Source: Opitutia bacterium
GTDB taxonomy: Bacteria; Verrucomicrobiota; Verrucomicrobiia; Opitutales; Opitutaceae
Direction of reading: 5' to 3'
NCBI GenBank assembly: GCA_947472765.1
Contig: CANJCM010000008.1
Coordinates: 31,156 to 95,155, forward strand
Length of the DNA stretch: 64,000 nucleotides
Below are positions 38,168-47,198 of this stretch, piece after piece. Each line of letters begins with the position of its first letter. Positions within the stretch are counted from its first letter, which is position 1. Made by a program: the position numbers and the translations under genes. The notes under the pieces were generated by a model that saw only the letters and a program-made list of their open reading frames with translations, was not told the origin of the DNA and searched no databases.

Positions 38168-39619
38168 ATGAACATCCATTGCTTAAAACCCATCCGTATG
38201 TTGCTCACGGTCGGCTGCTTCGCGCTGCTGGCCAGTGTCGCAACGTTCGCCCAGACGCCGCCTCCACCCGCGGCTGCGGCCCCCGCCGCCCCCACCGAGC
38301 CTACGACGGAACAGCGAATCGCCGACCTTGAGGCGTACGTGAACAACACGGCGCGCACGCCGAATGTGAATTCGAAGATCCCGGGTCCCGGTCCCGGTCA
38401 CAATTCGTGGCAGATGGTGAGCACGGCTCTGGTCATCTTCATGACCCTCCCCGGTCTCGCGCTCTTCTACGGCGGCCTGGTTCGCAGAAAGAACGTCCTC
38501 TCCGTCCTCGCGCAGTGCATGGGCATCGCGGGCCTCGTGAGCATTCTCTGGTGGGCGGTGGGCTACAGCCTCTCGTTCTCGGGAGGCAACGCCTTCATCG
38601 GTGACCTCGCCAACAAGTTCCTCGACGGCGTCGATGCCGGCAAGACGGGCGCGGGCTACTACTGGATTTCAGACATCATGTGGGCGATGTTCCAGCTCAG
38701 CTTCGCCATCATCACTCCCGCCCTGATCCTGGGCGCCATCGCCGAGCGCATGAAGTTCTCCGCGGTCCTCGTGTTCGTCGCGATCTGGATGTTTGTGGTC
38801 TACTTCCCCTTCGCGCACATGGTCTGGTCCACGACCGGTTTCATGTGCGGTCCGCTGAACCCGAACGCCACGATCAAGGCGATCGACTTCGCGGGTGGCA
38901 CGGTGGTGCATATGACCTCGGGTTGGAGCGCACTTGTGCTCTGTATCATCCTTGGGCCGCGCATCGGACTCGGGAAGGAATCGATGGCTCCGCACTCGAT
39001 GGTGCTCTGTATGGTGGGTACCGGGATGCTGTGGGTGGGTTGGTACGGGTTTAACGCCGGTTCCGCCCTCGGCGCCGACGCGATCGCCTCGACCGCCTTT
39101 GCGACGACGACGCTCGCGGCCGCCACGGCCGGATTTGTCTGGGCCATGGCGGAGTGGATCACCCGCGGCAAGCCGAGCGTCCTGGGCTTCTGCTCGGGTA
39201 TCGTCGCCGGTCTCGTCGTCATCACGCCGGGTGCTGGATTCGTGCTTCCGACCTCTGCGGTCATCATCGGTGTTCTGGCTGGCATCGTGCCGTTCCTCGC
39301 CTGTGCCTACCTGAAGAAGATGCTCGGTTATGACGACGCGCTCGACACGTTCGGCGTCCACGGAGTGGGCGGCACTCTGGGTGCCATCCTGACCGGCGTC
39401 TTCGCCGACGAGAAGGCCAACTCGGTCGTCGGACCGCTGAAGGCCGGCCTCATGGGTGCCCAGCTCAAGGCGGTTGCGATCACCATCGTCTGGAGCGTGG
39501 TCGCGACTGCGGTCATCGCTCTCATCCTCAAGGCCGTCATGGGTCTCCGCCCGACGGAAGAAGCCGAGCGCCAGGGCCTCGATATTAGCGAACACGGCGA
39601 AGAAGGCTACGTCAGCTAA
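38168..39619 (+). CDS. amt: Ammonium transporter, copy 2
   Basis: A 483-residue Amt channel, the most divergent of the three. The start at 38168 (MNIHCLKPIRMLLTVGC) gives a signal peptide with positive N-region ending FAQ; ATG 38156 lies before the predicted transcript start, and 38198 is possible. The N-terminal segment TTEQRIADLEAYVNN is a shorter version of that in copies 1 and 3. Pore motifs DFAGGTVVHMTSG and DTFGVHGVGGTLG keep Asp and both His. The loop after the third helix differs (GDLANKFLDGVDAGKTGAGY), and the tail is RPTEEAERQGLDISEHGEEG. It is coupled to glnK3 with an 18-base gap. Confidence 0.93.
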   Translation: MNIHCLKPIRMLLTVGCFALLASVATFAQTPPPPAAAAPAAPTEPTTEQRIADLEAYVNNTARTPNVNSKIPGPGPGHNSWQMVSTALVIFMTLPGLALFYGGLVRRKNVLSVLAQCMGIAGLVSILWWAVGYSLSFSGGNAFIGDLANKFLDGVDAGKTGAGYYWISDIMWAMFQLSFAIITPALILGAIAERMKFSAVLVFVAIWMFVVYFPFAHMVWSTTGFMCGPLNPNATIKAIDFAGGTVVHMTSGWSALVLCIILGPRIGLGKESMAPHSMVLCMVGTGMLWVGWYGFNAGSALGADAIASTAFATTTLAAATAGFVWAMAEWITRGKPSVLGFCSGIVAGLVVITPGAGFVLPTSAVIIGVLAGIVPFLACAYLKKMLGYDDALDTFGVHGVGGTLGAILTGVFADEKANSVVGPLKAGLMGAQLKAVAITIVWSVVATAVIALILKAVMGLRPTEEAERQGLDISEHGEEGYVS

Positions 39620-39976
<357 letters not shown>

Positions 39977-40000
39977 GGCGTCGAATCACCCGCAATTCCC

Positions 40001-40031
40001 AGCCGGCCCTTTCACGAGGGCCGGCTGTTTT
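40001..40031 (+). terminator. Rho-independent terminator after glnK3
   Basis: A 10-base perfect stem (AGCCGGCCCT and complement, 40001-40026), a 6-base loop and a GTTTT tail. Confidence 0.85.
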
Positions 40032-40114
40032 GCTTGGCGGTCTTCGCAACATTTTGAACAGGTCGATCGGGAAGGAGCTGTTTGAGCCTGAAGCGATGAA
40101 GCCGGGAGACGCTT

Positions 40115-40205
40115 TGTTCCGGCTCGAGCGGGGACCTTCGATCGGCGGTATTGAGAGTTCCCCTCTTGGAGAGGGGTGCCCGAAGGGTGGGGTGTGTGGA
40201 TCGGG
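40115..40205. repeat. Partial family B repeat upstream of amt3
   Basis: TTCCGGCTCGAGCGGGGACC and GAGAGGGGTGCCCGAAGGGT blocks match the ends of the family B elements at 1435, 19970 and 27300. The central part is missing. Confidence 0.5.
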
Positions 40206-40259
40206 TCCTTGAATTTGGTTGGCTCAAATTGCCCGGGTTTCCCGTCATAGCTTCAACCC

Positions 40260-40275
40260 CGGCATCAATCGTGCT
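40260..40275 (+). promoter_or_regulatory. Sigma-54-like promoter of amt3
   Basis: CGGCATCAATCGTGCT keeps GG and GC at the -24/-12 spacing and closely resembles the amt2 element, but the TT of the -12 box is GT. Predicted start near 40286, so an ATG at 40295 would have a 9-base leader. Weakest of the three. Confidence 0.4.
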
Positions 40276-40285
40276 CATGTCTGAC

Positions 40286-41815
40286 ATGAAACCCATGACT
40301 TTCACCCGGCCCAACCCCCTCGCGTACCTCGCACTGGTCCTTGCTTTGCTCAACCCGCTCGCGGTTTGGGCTCAGGCTCCGGCCACGCCGGCTGCGACCG
40401 CCGCCACTCCGGTTCCGACTTTGGAACAGCGAATCGCCGGGATTGAGGCCTACCTCGCGAACGGAGATCCGTCCGCTTCGCTGAAGAATGCCGAAGGCGC
40501 CGTACCCGCCGGTTTGACTTCACCCGCCGTCGGCATCGCGGGCCCGGGCCATAATGGTTGGATCATGACCTGCGCCGCGCTGGTGCTGTTCATGACACTG
40601 CCTGGGCTCGCGCTTTTCTATGGCGGCCTCGTGCGGACCAAGAATGTGCTCTCCGTGATGGCCCAGTGTCTCGGCATCGCGGGCGTGGTCACGATTCTCT
40701 GGTGGGCCTTCGGCTACAGCCTGGTTTTCGGCAAGAGTTTCAACAGCGTTTATCTCGGCGGGTCCGAGTTCTTCTTCCTGAATGGCGTCACGAGTGCGCC
40801 GAACACGGACTATGCCTACTGGGTGTCGCAGAATGTGTTTTCGATGTACCAGCTGATGTTCGCGATCATCACTCCCGCGCTCATCGTGGGCGCCATCGCG
40901 GAGCGGATGAAGTTTACCGCCCTGATCGCGTTCGTCGTGGTGTGGATGTTCGTCGTCTACTTTCCGCTCGCGCACATGGTCTGGGGATCGACCGGCTTGA
41001 TGAACGGCGTCTGGAACGCCGGGGCCGCGATCAAGGCCGTGGATTTTGCCGGCGGCACCGTGGTCCACATGTCGTCGGGCTGGTCCGCGCTTGTCCTGTG
41101 CCTGATTGTCGGCCCCCGGCTGGGCTTCGGTCGCACTCCGATGCCTCCGCACAGCCTCGTGCTCTGCATGATCGGCACCGGGATGCTTTGGGTTGGTTGG
41201 TACGGTTTCAATGCGGGCTCGGCAGTCGCGGCTGACGGCGTGTCCGCCAATGCGTTCACGACCACCACCCTCGCGACCGGCGTCGCGTCCTTCACCTGGG
41301 CCGCCCTCGAATATCTCGCGCGCTGCAAGGCCAGCGTGCTCGGCTTCTGCTCCGGGGCCGTCGCGGGACTCGTCGTCGTGACGCCCGCCTGCGGCTTCAT
41401 CACGCCGCAGCTCGCGATTCCGCTCGGTGTGCTCGCCGGGGCGATCCCGTTCTTCGCCTGCACGAAGCTGAAGGGGTGGCTCAAGTACGACGACGCCCTC
41501 GACACCTTCGGCGTCCACGCCGTCGGCGGCACGCTCGGCGCGTTGCTCACGGGCCTGTTTGCCCGGCACGAAGCCAATGGAAATCTTGCCCTCAACCTGA
41601 AGGCCCAGATCACGGGCTCGATGTCGCAGCCGCTCGTGGTCGAACAGCTCAAGGCCATCGCGCTCACGCTTGGACTCTCGGTCTTCGCCACGGTCATCAT
41701 CGCGTTCCTGATCAAGGCCGCCATCGGGCTGCGTCCCACCGTGGAAGCGGAGCAGGAGGGCCTCGACCTCAGCGACCACGGCGAGGAAGGCTACATCCTC
41801 GAGGGGAAGTCCTGA
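40286..41815 (+). CDS. amt: Ammonium transporter, copy 3
   Basis: An Amt channel of about 509 residues. In-frame ATGs at 40277, 40286 and 40295 all give a signal peptide (RPNPLAYLALVLALLNPLAV to WAQ); the true start depends on the promoter. The N-terminal segment TLEQRIAGIEAYLANGDPSA strongly resembles copy 1, as does the whole protein. Pore motifs DFAGGTVVHMSSG and DTFGVHAVGGTLG are intact and the tail is [18 protein letters not shown]. Unlike the other two it has no glnK directly behind it; lpxD follows 208 bases later. Confidence 0.93.
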   Translation: MKPMTFTRPNPLAYLALVLALLNPLAVWAQAPATPAATAATPVPTLEQRIAGIEAYLANGDPSASLKNAEGAVPAGLTSPAVGIAGPGHNGWIMTCAALVLFMTLPGLALFYGGLVRTKNVLSVMAQCLGIAGVVTILWWAFGYSLVFGKSFNSVYLGGSEFFFLNGVTSAPNTDYAYWVSQNVFSMYQLMFAIITPALIVGAIAERMKFTALIAFVVVWMFVVYFPLAHMVWGSTGLMNGVWNAGAAIKAVDFAGGTVVHMSSGWSALVLCLIVGPRLGFGRTPMPPHSLVLCMIGTGMLWVGWYGFNAGSAVAADGVSANAFTTTTLATGVASFTWAALEYLARCKASVLGFCSGAVAGLVVVTPACGFITPQLAIPLGVLAGAIPFFACTKLKGWLKYDDALDTFGVHAVGGTLGALLTGLFARHEANGNLALNLKAQITGSMSQPLVVEQLKAIALTLGLSVFATVIIAFLIKAAIGLRPTVEAEQEGLDLSDHGEEGYILEGKS

Positions 41816-41844
41816 GATATTGGATTTCGAAGATTGGGCTTGGG

Positions 41845-41935
41845 TAGCCCTGCCCGTGAGGGCAGGGACAGCTTCTATTGCTCCGCTTAAAGTCGTCCCG
41901 CTGCTCACGCAGCGGGCCACCAAGCCAACCTCGGA
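41845..41935. repeat. Family D double-hairpin repeat, copy 3
   Basis: CCCTGCCCGTGAGGGCAGGG at 41848-41867 and CCCGCTGCTCACGCAGCGGG at 41897-41916, joined by TTAAAGTCGTCC, between amt3 and lpxD. Confidence 0.75.
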
Positions 41936-42023
41936 TTCGGCGAGGTAGGGCGCCGCTGGCAGCGGCACCGCGCGATCGGTTTGCTGAATTGCACCCGATC
42001 TCGAAACGCCCACGCTCGCCGCC

Positions 42024-43076
42024 ATGCAGGTTTCGTATACCGCCGCCGAGATCATCGCGATCACGCAGCCCAAGTCCACGCGTGGCGCGACCACCGAACG
42101 CGTCCAGGGTATCGCCGCCCTCGGCGACGCCCGGCCCGGGGATCTGTCGTTTCTCGGCAACGCGAAGTACAAATCCGAGGTCCCTTCCACGCAGGCGTCC
42201 GTCGTGCTGCTGCCACCCGACTACGCGGGCGAACCGGCGGCGAATCAGCTCCATCTGGTCCTCGAGAATCCATCGGCGGCGCTGGCCCGGTTGTGCGCGC
42301 GGATTGAACAGACGCTCTGGCCGCAGCCGGTCCCTGGCATCCATCCCAGCGCCAGCGTCGCGCCGGGGGCGAAAATCTCCGCGACTGCGACCGTCGGCCC
42401 GCTTTGCGTAATTGAAGCCGGCGCCGTGATCGGTGAGCGCGCGCATCTTCAGGCTCAGGTTTTCATTGGTCGGGAGGCGGTCGTGGGCGAAGATTGCTGG
42501 CTGATGCCGGGCGTCGTTCTCGCTGCGAGCTGCCAGCTCGGGACCCGCGTTCGACTCCAACCCGGAGTTGTCATCGGCTCGGACGGCTTCGGCTATGAGT
42601 TCGTCCAGGGACGCCACGAGAAGATTCCTCAGGTGGGCAACGTCGTCATCGGTGATGACGTCGAGATCGGCGCGAACAGCACGCTGGACCGCGCGCGGTT
42701 CAGCCAGACGACAGTGGGGGAGGGGACCAAGATCGATAACCTCGTCCAGATCGCCCATAACGTCCGCATCGGCCGCCATTGCTTGATTTGTGCGCAAGTC
42801 GGAATTTCCGGGAGCACGACCGTCGAGGACTACGTCGTTTTCGGCGGTCAGGCGGGCATCGGCGGTCACATCACGATTGGCAAGGGAGCCAAGGCGGGCG
42901 GTCAGGCCGGCATCACGACCGACATTCCGGCGGGCGCCTTCGTCAACGGCACGCCCGCGGTGCCATTCATGCTCGAGCGCCGGATCGCCGTGTTGCAGCA
43001 GAAGCTGCCCGAGCTGTTTCGCCGCGTGGACAACCTCGAGCGAACGGCCCGTGGAACAGAAAAGTCTTCCTCCTAA
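42024..43076 (+). CDS. lpxD: UDP-3-O-(3-hydroxyacyl)glucosamine N-acyltransferase
   Basis: LpxD adds the second acyl chain in lipid A synthesis, using acyl-ACP, in the cytoplasm. The 350-residue length is normal. An N-terminal uridine-binding domain ([17 protein letters not shown]) is followed by a left-handed beta-helix of hexapeptide repeats from about residue 105 to 290, with GSDGFGYEF, the catalytic-His region [12 protein letters not shown] and GGQAGI motifs. The C-terminal helix ends the trimer subunit. This implies an LPS-bearing outer membrane. It is 27 bases before prs. Confidence 0.95.
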   Translation: MQVSYTAAEIIAITQPKSTRGATTERVQGIAALGDARPGDLSFLGNAKYKSEVPSTQASVVLLPPDYAGEPAANQLHLVLENPSAALARLCARIEQTLWPQPVPGIHPSASVAPGAKISATATVGPLCVIEAGAVIGERAHLQAQVFIGREAVVGEDCWLMPGVVLAASCQLGTRVRLQPGVVIGSDGFGYEFVQGRHEKIPQVGNVVIGDDVEIGANSTLDRARFSQTTVGEGTKIDNLVQIAHNVRIGRHCLICAQVGISGSTTVEDYVVFGGQAGIGGHITIGKGAKAGGQAGITTDIPAGAFVNGTPAVPFMLERRIAVLQQKLPELFRRVDNLERTARGTEKSSS

Positions 43077-43103
43077 CTCCGCCCGGCACAAGATGGCCGG
43101 TTC

Positions 43104-44051
43104 ATGAGCCAGTCTCGCCTTAAAATCTTCACCGGGAACTCCAATCGTCCTCTTGCCGAGGAAATTTGCCGTTCTATCGGGGAGCCGCTCGGCGAGGCGA
43201 CGGTTACCAGTTTTCCGGACGGCGAGTCGTTCGTGAAGATTAATGAAAACGTCCGCGGCCAGGACGTCTTCATCATCCAGTCCACTTGTCCGCCGACGAA
43301 TCACAATCTCGTCGAGCTCCTGATCATGATCGACGCGGCGCGGCGTGCGTCCGCCCAGCGCATCACGGCGGTGCTCCCGTTCTACGGTTACGCGCGCCAG
43401 GATCGGAAGGATCAGCCCCGCGTTCCGATCACGGCGAAACTCGTGGCCAACCTGATCGTGGCCGCTGGTGCCACGCGGGTCCTGACGATGGATCTGCACA
43501 GCCAGCAGATTCAGGGCTTCTTCGACATCCCGGTGGATCACCTTTTTGCCTCGCCCGTGTTCTTCGAACACTTCGCGAAGATTAAAACCGCCAACCTCGT
43601 GGTCTGCTCGCCGGACGTCGGCGGCATGAAGATGGCCGCCGCGTATGCGGACGTCCTTGGCACCGGCCTCGCGCTCGTCGCCAAGAAGCGCAAGAGCGCC
43701 ACCAAGGTCGAAGCGATCAATGTCGTCGGCGAGGTCGAAGGCTGCGATGTCCTGCTGGTCGACGACATCACGGAAACCGCCGGCACGCTGACCGCAGCCG
43801 CGAAGATTCTGCGGGAGCACGGGGCGCGCAGCATTCGCGCGGCGGTGAGCCATTGCATTCTCAATGAAGTCGCGATCGAGCGCCTCAAGGGCGGCCTGAT
43901 CGACGAGCTCATCACGACCAACTCGACCCCCGTGAAGCCCGACGGATTGCCCGTCACCGTGCTCAGCATCGCCTCGCTGCTTGGTGAGGCGATTCAGCGC
44001 ATCAACACGAACGAGAGCGTCACGAGTCTGTTTCGCGTCAAGGGCTTCTGA
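43104..44051 (+). CDS. prs: Ribose-phosphate pyrophosphokinase
   Basis: PRPP synthetase makes 5-phosphoribosyl diphosphate from ribose 5-phosphate and ATP, feeding nucleotide, His and Trp synthesis. The 315-residue protein has the normal length and motifs: SFPDGESFVKI, FYGYARQDRKDQPR (ATP binding), TMDLHSQQIQGFF (metal and allosteric region), and the PRPP loop LLVDDITETAGTL. The pyrE gene at 45650, a PRPP user, is close by. Confidence 0.95.
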   Translation: MSQSRLKIFTGNSNRPLAEEICRSIGEPLGEATVTSFPDGESFVKINENVRGQDVFIIQSTCPPTNHNLVELLIMIDAARRASAQRITAVLPFYGYARQDRKDQPRVPITAKLVANLIVAAGATRVLTMDLHSQQIQGFFDIPVDHLFASPVFFEHFAKIKTANLVVCSPDVGGMKMAAAYADVLGTGLALVAKKRKSATKVEAINVVGEVEGCDVLLVDDITETAGTLTAAAKILREHGARSIRAAVSHCILNEVAIERLKGGLIDELITTNSTPVKPDGLPVTVLSIASLLGEAIQRINTNESVTSLFRVKGF

Positions 44052-44136
44052 CCGCCGGATCCGCGCCCGGCGTTGCCCGGGCCATCCACTCCGCGAGGAA
44101 CTTCCGCCGTCAGCACCCTGTCGACCGTCTGCCGCC

Positions 44137-45564
44137 ATGAAATTCTGCCCGTCGTTTCGCGTCCTTCTCGTCTTCGCCTGCACGGCTGCCGTCAGCTTCG
44201 GCGCCGGGGCGCCGGTCCGCGACAATTCCAGGAAGCGCCCGGCCACGCAGCGTCCCGCGGTGAAGGTCGACAGCTCTCCCATTGGCGAGGCCAAGGGTGG
44301 AGTCGTGCTCAGTTACGCCGACGTCGTCGAGCCCGTGCAGAAGGCGGTCGTTTCGATTTATTCGACGAAGCACGTCCGCGAGCAGATTCAGGCCAATCCG
44401 CTCTTCCGGCAGTTGTTTCCCAATGCCGGGGAACGCGAACGCACCGAGGAGGGGCTGGGCTCCGGCGTGATCGTTTCGGCCGACGGCTACATCCTGACCA
44501 ACAATCACGTCGTCGAGGGCGCGGATGAACTAAAAGTTTCCCTGAGCGACGACCGCGAGTTCGTCGCGCGCATCATCGGCACCGATCCCAAGACCGACGT
44601 GGCCGTGATCCGGATCGAGGCCGACAAGCTTCCGTTCGTCACCCTGGCCGACAGCGACAAAATCAGGGTCGGCGATGTGGTGTTCGCCGTCGGAAATCCG
44701 CTGGGTGTCGGCCAGACGGTCACGATGGGGATTGTGTCCGCCAAGGGCCGCAGCGTCGGCATCCTCGGCGACATCGGCGGCTACGAGGACTTCATCCAGA
44801 CCGACGCGGCGATCAACATGGGCAACTCCGGCGGCGCGCTGGTCGATGCCCGCGGCCGCCTCGTCGGCGTGAACAGCGCGATCCTTTCGCCCTCGCGCGG
44901 CAACATCGGCATCGGCTTCGCCATCCCGATCAATCTCGCCTCCTCGATCATGAACAGTCTCGTCGAAACCGGCACGGTGGCCCGCGGCTACCTCGGCGTG
45001 GCGACCGAGTTGATCACGCCCGACATCGCCGAACAACTCGGCGTCCCCAAGGACACCCGCGGCGTCGTGATTGCCGACATCATTCCGAACACGGCGGCCG
45101 ACAAAGCCGGGCTCAAGCGGACCGATGTAATCGTCACGATCAACGATCATGCCATCACGGCGGTGGACGAACTTCGGCTGCTGATTGCCCAGATGACCCC
45201 TGGCAGCGTGGCCCGGCTCGGCGTGATTCGCGACGGCGAGAACCGGACTGTGAGTGTGACGCTCGACGAGGCCAGTGACCGTCCCGATGACCTGTTTACC
45301 GGCGTCACCGTCAAGGCCCTTACCACCGAGGATCGCCGCCGGTTGAGCATCGACGCGCGGGTCACGGGCCTGCTTATCACCGATGTGGCGGAGGATTCGC
45401 CGTTCCGCAGTCAACTCGCGCCAGGTGCCGTGATCATGGAGATCAACCGCACCGCCGTGACCGATTTGCCCTCCGCGAAAGAGGCAATGCTGCTGCAGCC
45501 GAACCGTGCGCTGCTGGCGATCTACTTCCGCGGGGCCGTGCGCTTTGTGGTTATCGCACCGTAA
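44137..45564 (+). CDS. HtrA/DegP-type periplasmic serine protease
   Basis: A 475-residue Do-family protease and chaperone of the envelope. The start at 44137 gives a signal peptide (MKFCPSFRVLLVFACTAAVS). The catalytic triad is visible as His124 (TNNHVV), Asp154 (KTDVAV) and Ser231 (GNSGGAL). Two PDZ-like regions follow: about 275-370 (YLGVATELITPDIAEQLGV, then GLKRTDVIVTINDHAI) and about 375-475 (LLITDVAEDSPF, then GAVIMEINRTAV). It shares the locus with prs but has no obvious operon partner. Confidence 0.93.
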   Translation: MKFCPSFRVLLVFACTAAVSFGAGAPVRDNSRKRPATQRPAVKVDSSPIGEAKGGVVLSYADVVEPVQKAVVSIYSTKHVREQIQANPLFRQLFPNAGERERTEEGLGSGVIVSADGYILTNNHVVEGADELKVSLSDDREFVARIIGTDPKTDVAVIRIEADKLPFVTLADSDKIRVGDVVFAVGNPLGVGQTVTMGIVSAKGRSVGILGDIGGYEDFIQTDAAINMGNSGGALVDARGRLVGVNSAILSPSRGNIGIGFAIPINLASSIMNSLVETGTVARGYLGVATELITPDIAEQLGVPKDTRGVVIADIIPNTAADKAGLKRTDVIVTINDHAITAVDELRLLIAQMTPGSVARLGVIRDGENRTVSVTLDEASDRPDDLFTGVTVKALTTEDRRRLSIDARVTGLLITDVAEDSPFRSQLAPGAVIMEINRTAVTDLPSAKEAMLLQPNRALLAIYFRGAVRFVVIAP

Positions 45565-45603
45565 GGGCCGGTCGCCCACGCCGGCGCTGCGCGCCTTCAA
45601 TTT

Positions 45604-45629
45604 GTAGGGCCGGCGCTCGCCGCCGGGCC
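45604..45629 (+). repeat. 26-base GC-rich box (family A), plus orientation
   Basis: Identical to 27361-27386 and to the complement of 18991-19016. It lies between the convergent htrA-like and pyrE genes. Confidence 0.8.
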
Positions 45630-45649
45630 GGTTCGCTTCCGATTTCGAA

Positions 45650-46225
45650 TTAACTGCCCGGCTTCTCGACCGGCAGCCTGGCCAGATCCGCGGGCACGGC
45701 GTCTGCGGGATAGGTGGGAAAGCTCAGTTCGAGCAGGGAAATAGCGGGCACCTCGAAGCGCGTCGTGCCCGCGCTGCGGTCGACCAGCATCGCGATGCCG
45801 ACGGCCTTACCGCCCGCCTTGCGCACGATTTCCAGACATTCGAGCACCCGGCCGCCGCGCGTGACGACGTCCTCGACAATCAGCACCGGCTCGCCGGGCT
45901 GAAGAGTGAATCCGCGGCGCATCACCAGCAGGTTGTTCTCCTTCTCGGCGAAAATATAGCGGGCCTTGGCGCGGCGCGCGACTTCCTGCCCGATGACGAG
46001 TCCGCCCATGCCGGGAGCCAGCACGGTCGTAAAGTTCAGGCCCGCGGCGCGCACCTTCTCGACCAGCAGCTCACCCAGTCGCTCGACGGCGTCCATGTGC
46101 TGGCACACCTGGGCGCATTGAAAATAGTGTCCGCTATGGAGTCCCGAGCGCAGGACGAAGTGGCCCTGGAGGAGGGCGCGTGTACGTTTGAAGATGTCGA
46201 GAATCTCGTCTTGGCGGGGATCCAT
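45650..46225 (-). CDS. pyrE: Orotate phosphoribosyltransferase
   Basis: PyrE converts orotate and PRPP to OMP in pyrimidine synthesis. The start at 46225 (MDPRQDEILDIFKRTRALLQ) gives 191 residues, close to the usual length; ATG 46249 is an alternative. Features: GHFVLRSGLHSGHYFQC at the substrate end, FAEKENNLLVMRRGF, and the PRPP loop VLIVEDVVTRGGRVLE, in which Arg replaces the more common Thr. It is convergent with the protease gene and divergent from the HTH-MBL gene. Confidence 0.92.
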   Translation of the reverse strand: MDPRQDEILDIFKRTRALLQGHFVLRSGLHSGHYFQCAQVCQHMDAVERLGELLVEKVRAAGLNFTTVLAPGMGGLVIGQEVARRAKARYIFAEKENNLLVMRRGFTLQPGEPVLIVEDVVTRGGRVLECLEIVRKAGGKAVGIAMLVDRSAGTTRFEVPAISLLELSFPTYPADAVPADLARLPVEKPGS

Positions 46226-46308
46226 GGTGGCCGAAGCTGGGGCAATCATTGCAAAAAACAAAATCAATTTTGCTTGTTGGCCGGCCCCCGGACTAGGCTG
46301 GGCTTGTG

Positions 46309-47154
46309 ATGAAAGGAACGGCCATTGCCCTCGAAGATGAACTCGGCGATGTGCTCGAGAAGGCGATGCAGCAGGCCGGCATCACACTCGAGGCGCTCGC
46401 GCAGCGATCGGGCGTCGCCTCGGGGAAAATCCTCGATGCGATCGACTACCGTCCCGACCTTTCGAGCGACGAGCTGCGCCGGATGGCGGGCGTGCTCCAA
46501 CTCAACGAAGTGGGACTCTGTGCCCTCGGCACCGGCAACTACCCGCTGCCGTCCATTGGCGCCTTGCCCTTCTGCGTGTGGCCGCTGGCGATGCCGCATG
46601 GCATTGGCGTGGCGAACGCCTTTCTCGTCGGTGAGTGCGGCTCGTCCCGTGCCATTCTGTTCGACACCGGCGCCGGCATCGAGGCGCTCGATGCCGTCTG
46701 GCCGGCCGAGATTCGCCAGCTCGATGCCGTTTTCCTGACGCACGTCGAAGCCGAGCATGCGGGCGGGCTCTGCGAGGTCGTGGCCCGTTACGGCGTGAAG
46801 CAGGCGTATTTTCCGGCCGGCACGAGCGCGCGCTGCGGACAGCCCATCGGTGAGGGCGCCACGCTGCGCTTCGAGCGCCTCGAGGTCACAGCGTATGCGA
46901 CTCCCGGACACGCTGCCGCCCACAACAGTTATCTGGTGCGGGCCCCGCGGGCGGTGACCGGGACAGGTTTGCTGGTCTCGGGTGATCTCGTGTTCGCCGG
47001 TTCGGCGGGCGGGGCCCATTTTTCGCCGTGCCAGCTGCAGACGAATATTCGCCGGATGCTCTCGGCCGTGCCCCCGGCCACCGTCATTGCGCCTGGCCAC
47101 GGGCCACTGACGACGGTCGAGAACGAGCTCCGCTATAATCCCTTCGCCGCATAG
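46309..47154 (+). CDS. HTH-like N-terminus fused to a metallo-beta-lactamase-fold domain
   Basis: A 281-residue cytoplasmic protein. Residues about 15-70 look like an XRE-type helix-turn-helix (ITLEALAQRSGVASGKILDA). The rest is an MBL-fold hydrolase: NAFLVGE, ILFDTGAG, THVEAEHAGG, ATPGHAAAHNSYL, VSGDLVFAG and APGHGPLTT. The usual THxHxDH metal motif is altered to His146-x-Glu148-x-Glu150-His151, while the later His and Asp ligands are kept, so metal content or activity may differ. Substrate unknown. An overlapping GTG at 46306 is an equally possible start. Confidence 0.75.
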   Translation: MKGTAIALEDELGDVLEKAMQQAGITLEALAQRSGVASGKILDAIDYRPDLSSDELRRMAGVLQLNEVGLCALGTGNYPLPSIGALPFCVWPLAMPHGIGVANAFLVGECGSSRAILFDTGAGIEALDAVWPAEIRQLDAVFLTHVEAEHAGGLCEVVARYGVKQAYFPAGTSARCGQPIGEGATLRFERLEVTAYATPGHAAAHNSYLVRAPRAVTGTGLLVSGDLVFAGSAGGAHFSPCQLQTNIRRMLSAVPPATVIAPGHGPLTTVENELRYNPFAA

Positions 47155-47198
47155 GACGGACGAGGCCGCGGCGGCGCTTCGCGCGGCAGGATGGGATT

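Noticed and set aside
41769-44294. An 841-codon minus-strand frame opposite lpxD and prs
   Set aside because: Antisense shadow of two well-recognised genes, with low-complexity composition and no motif.
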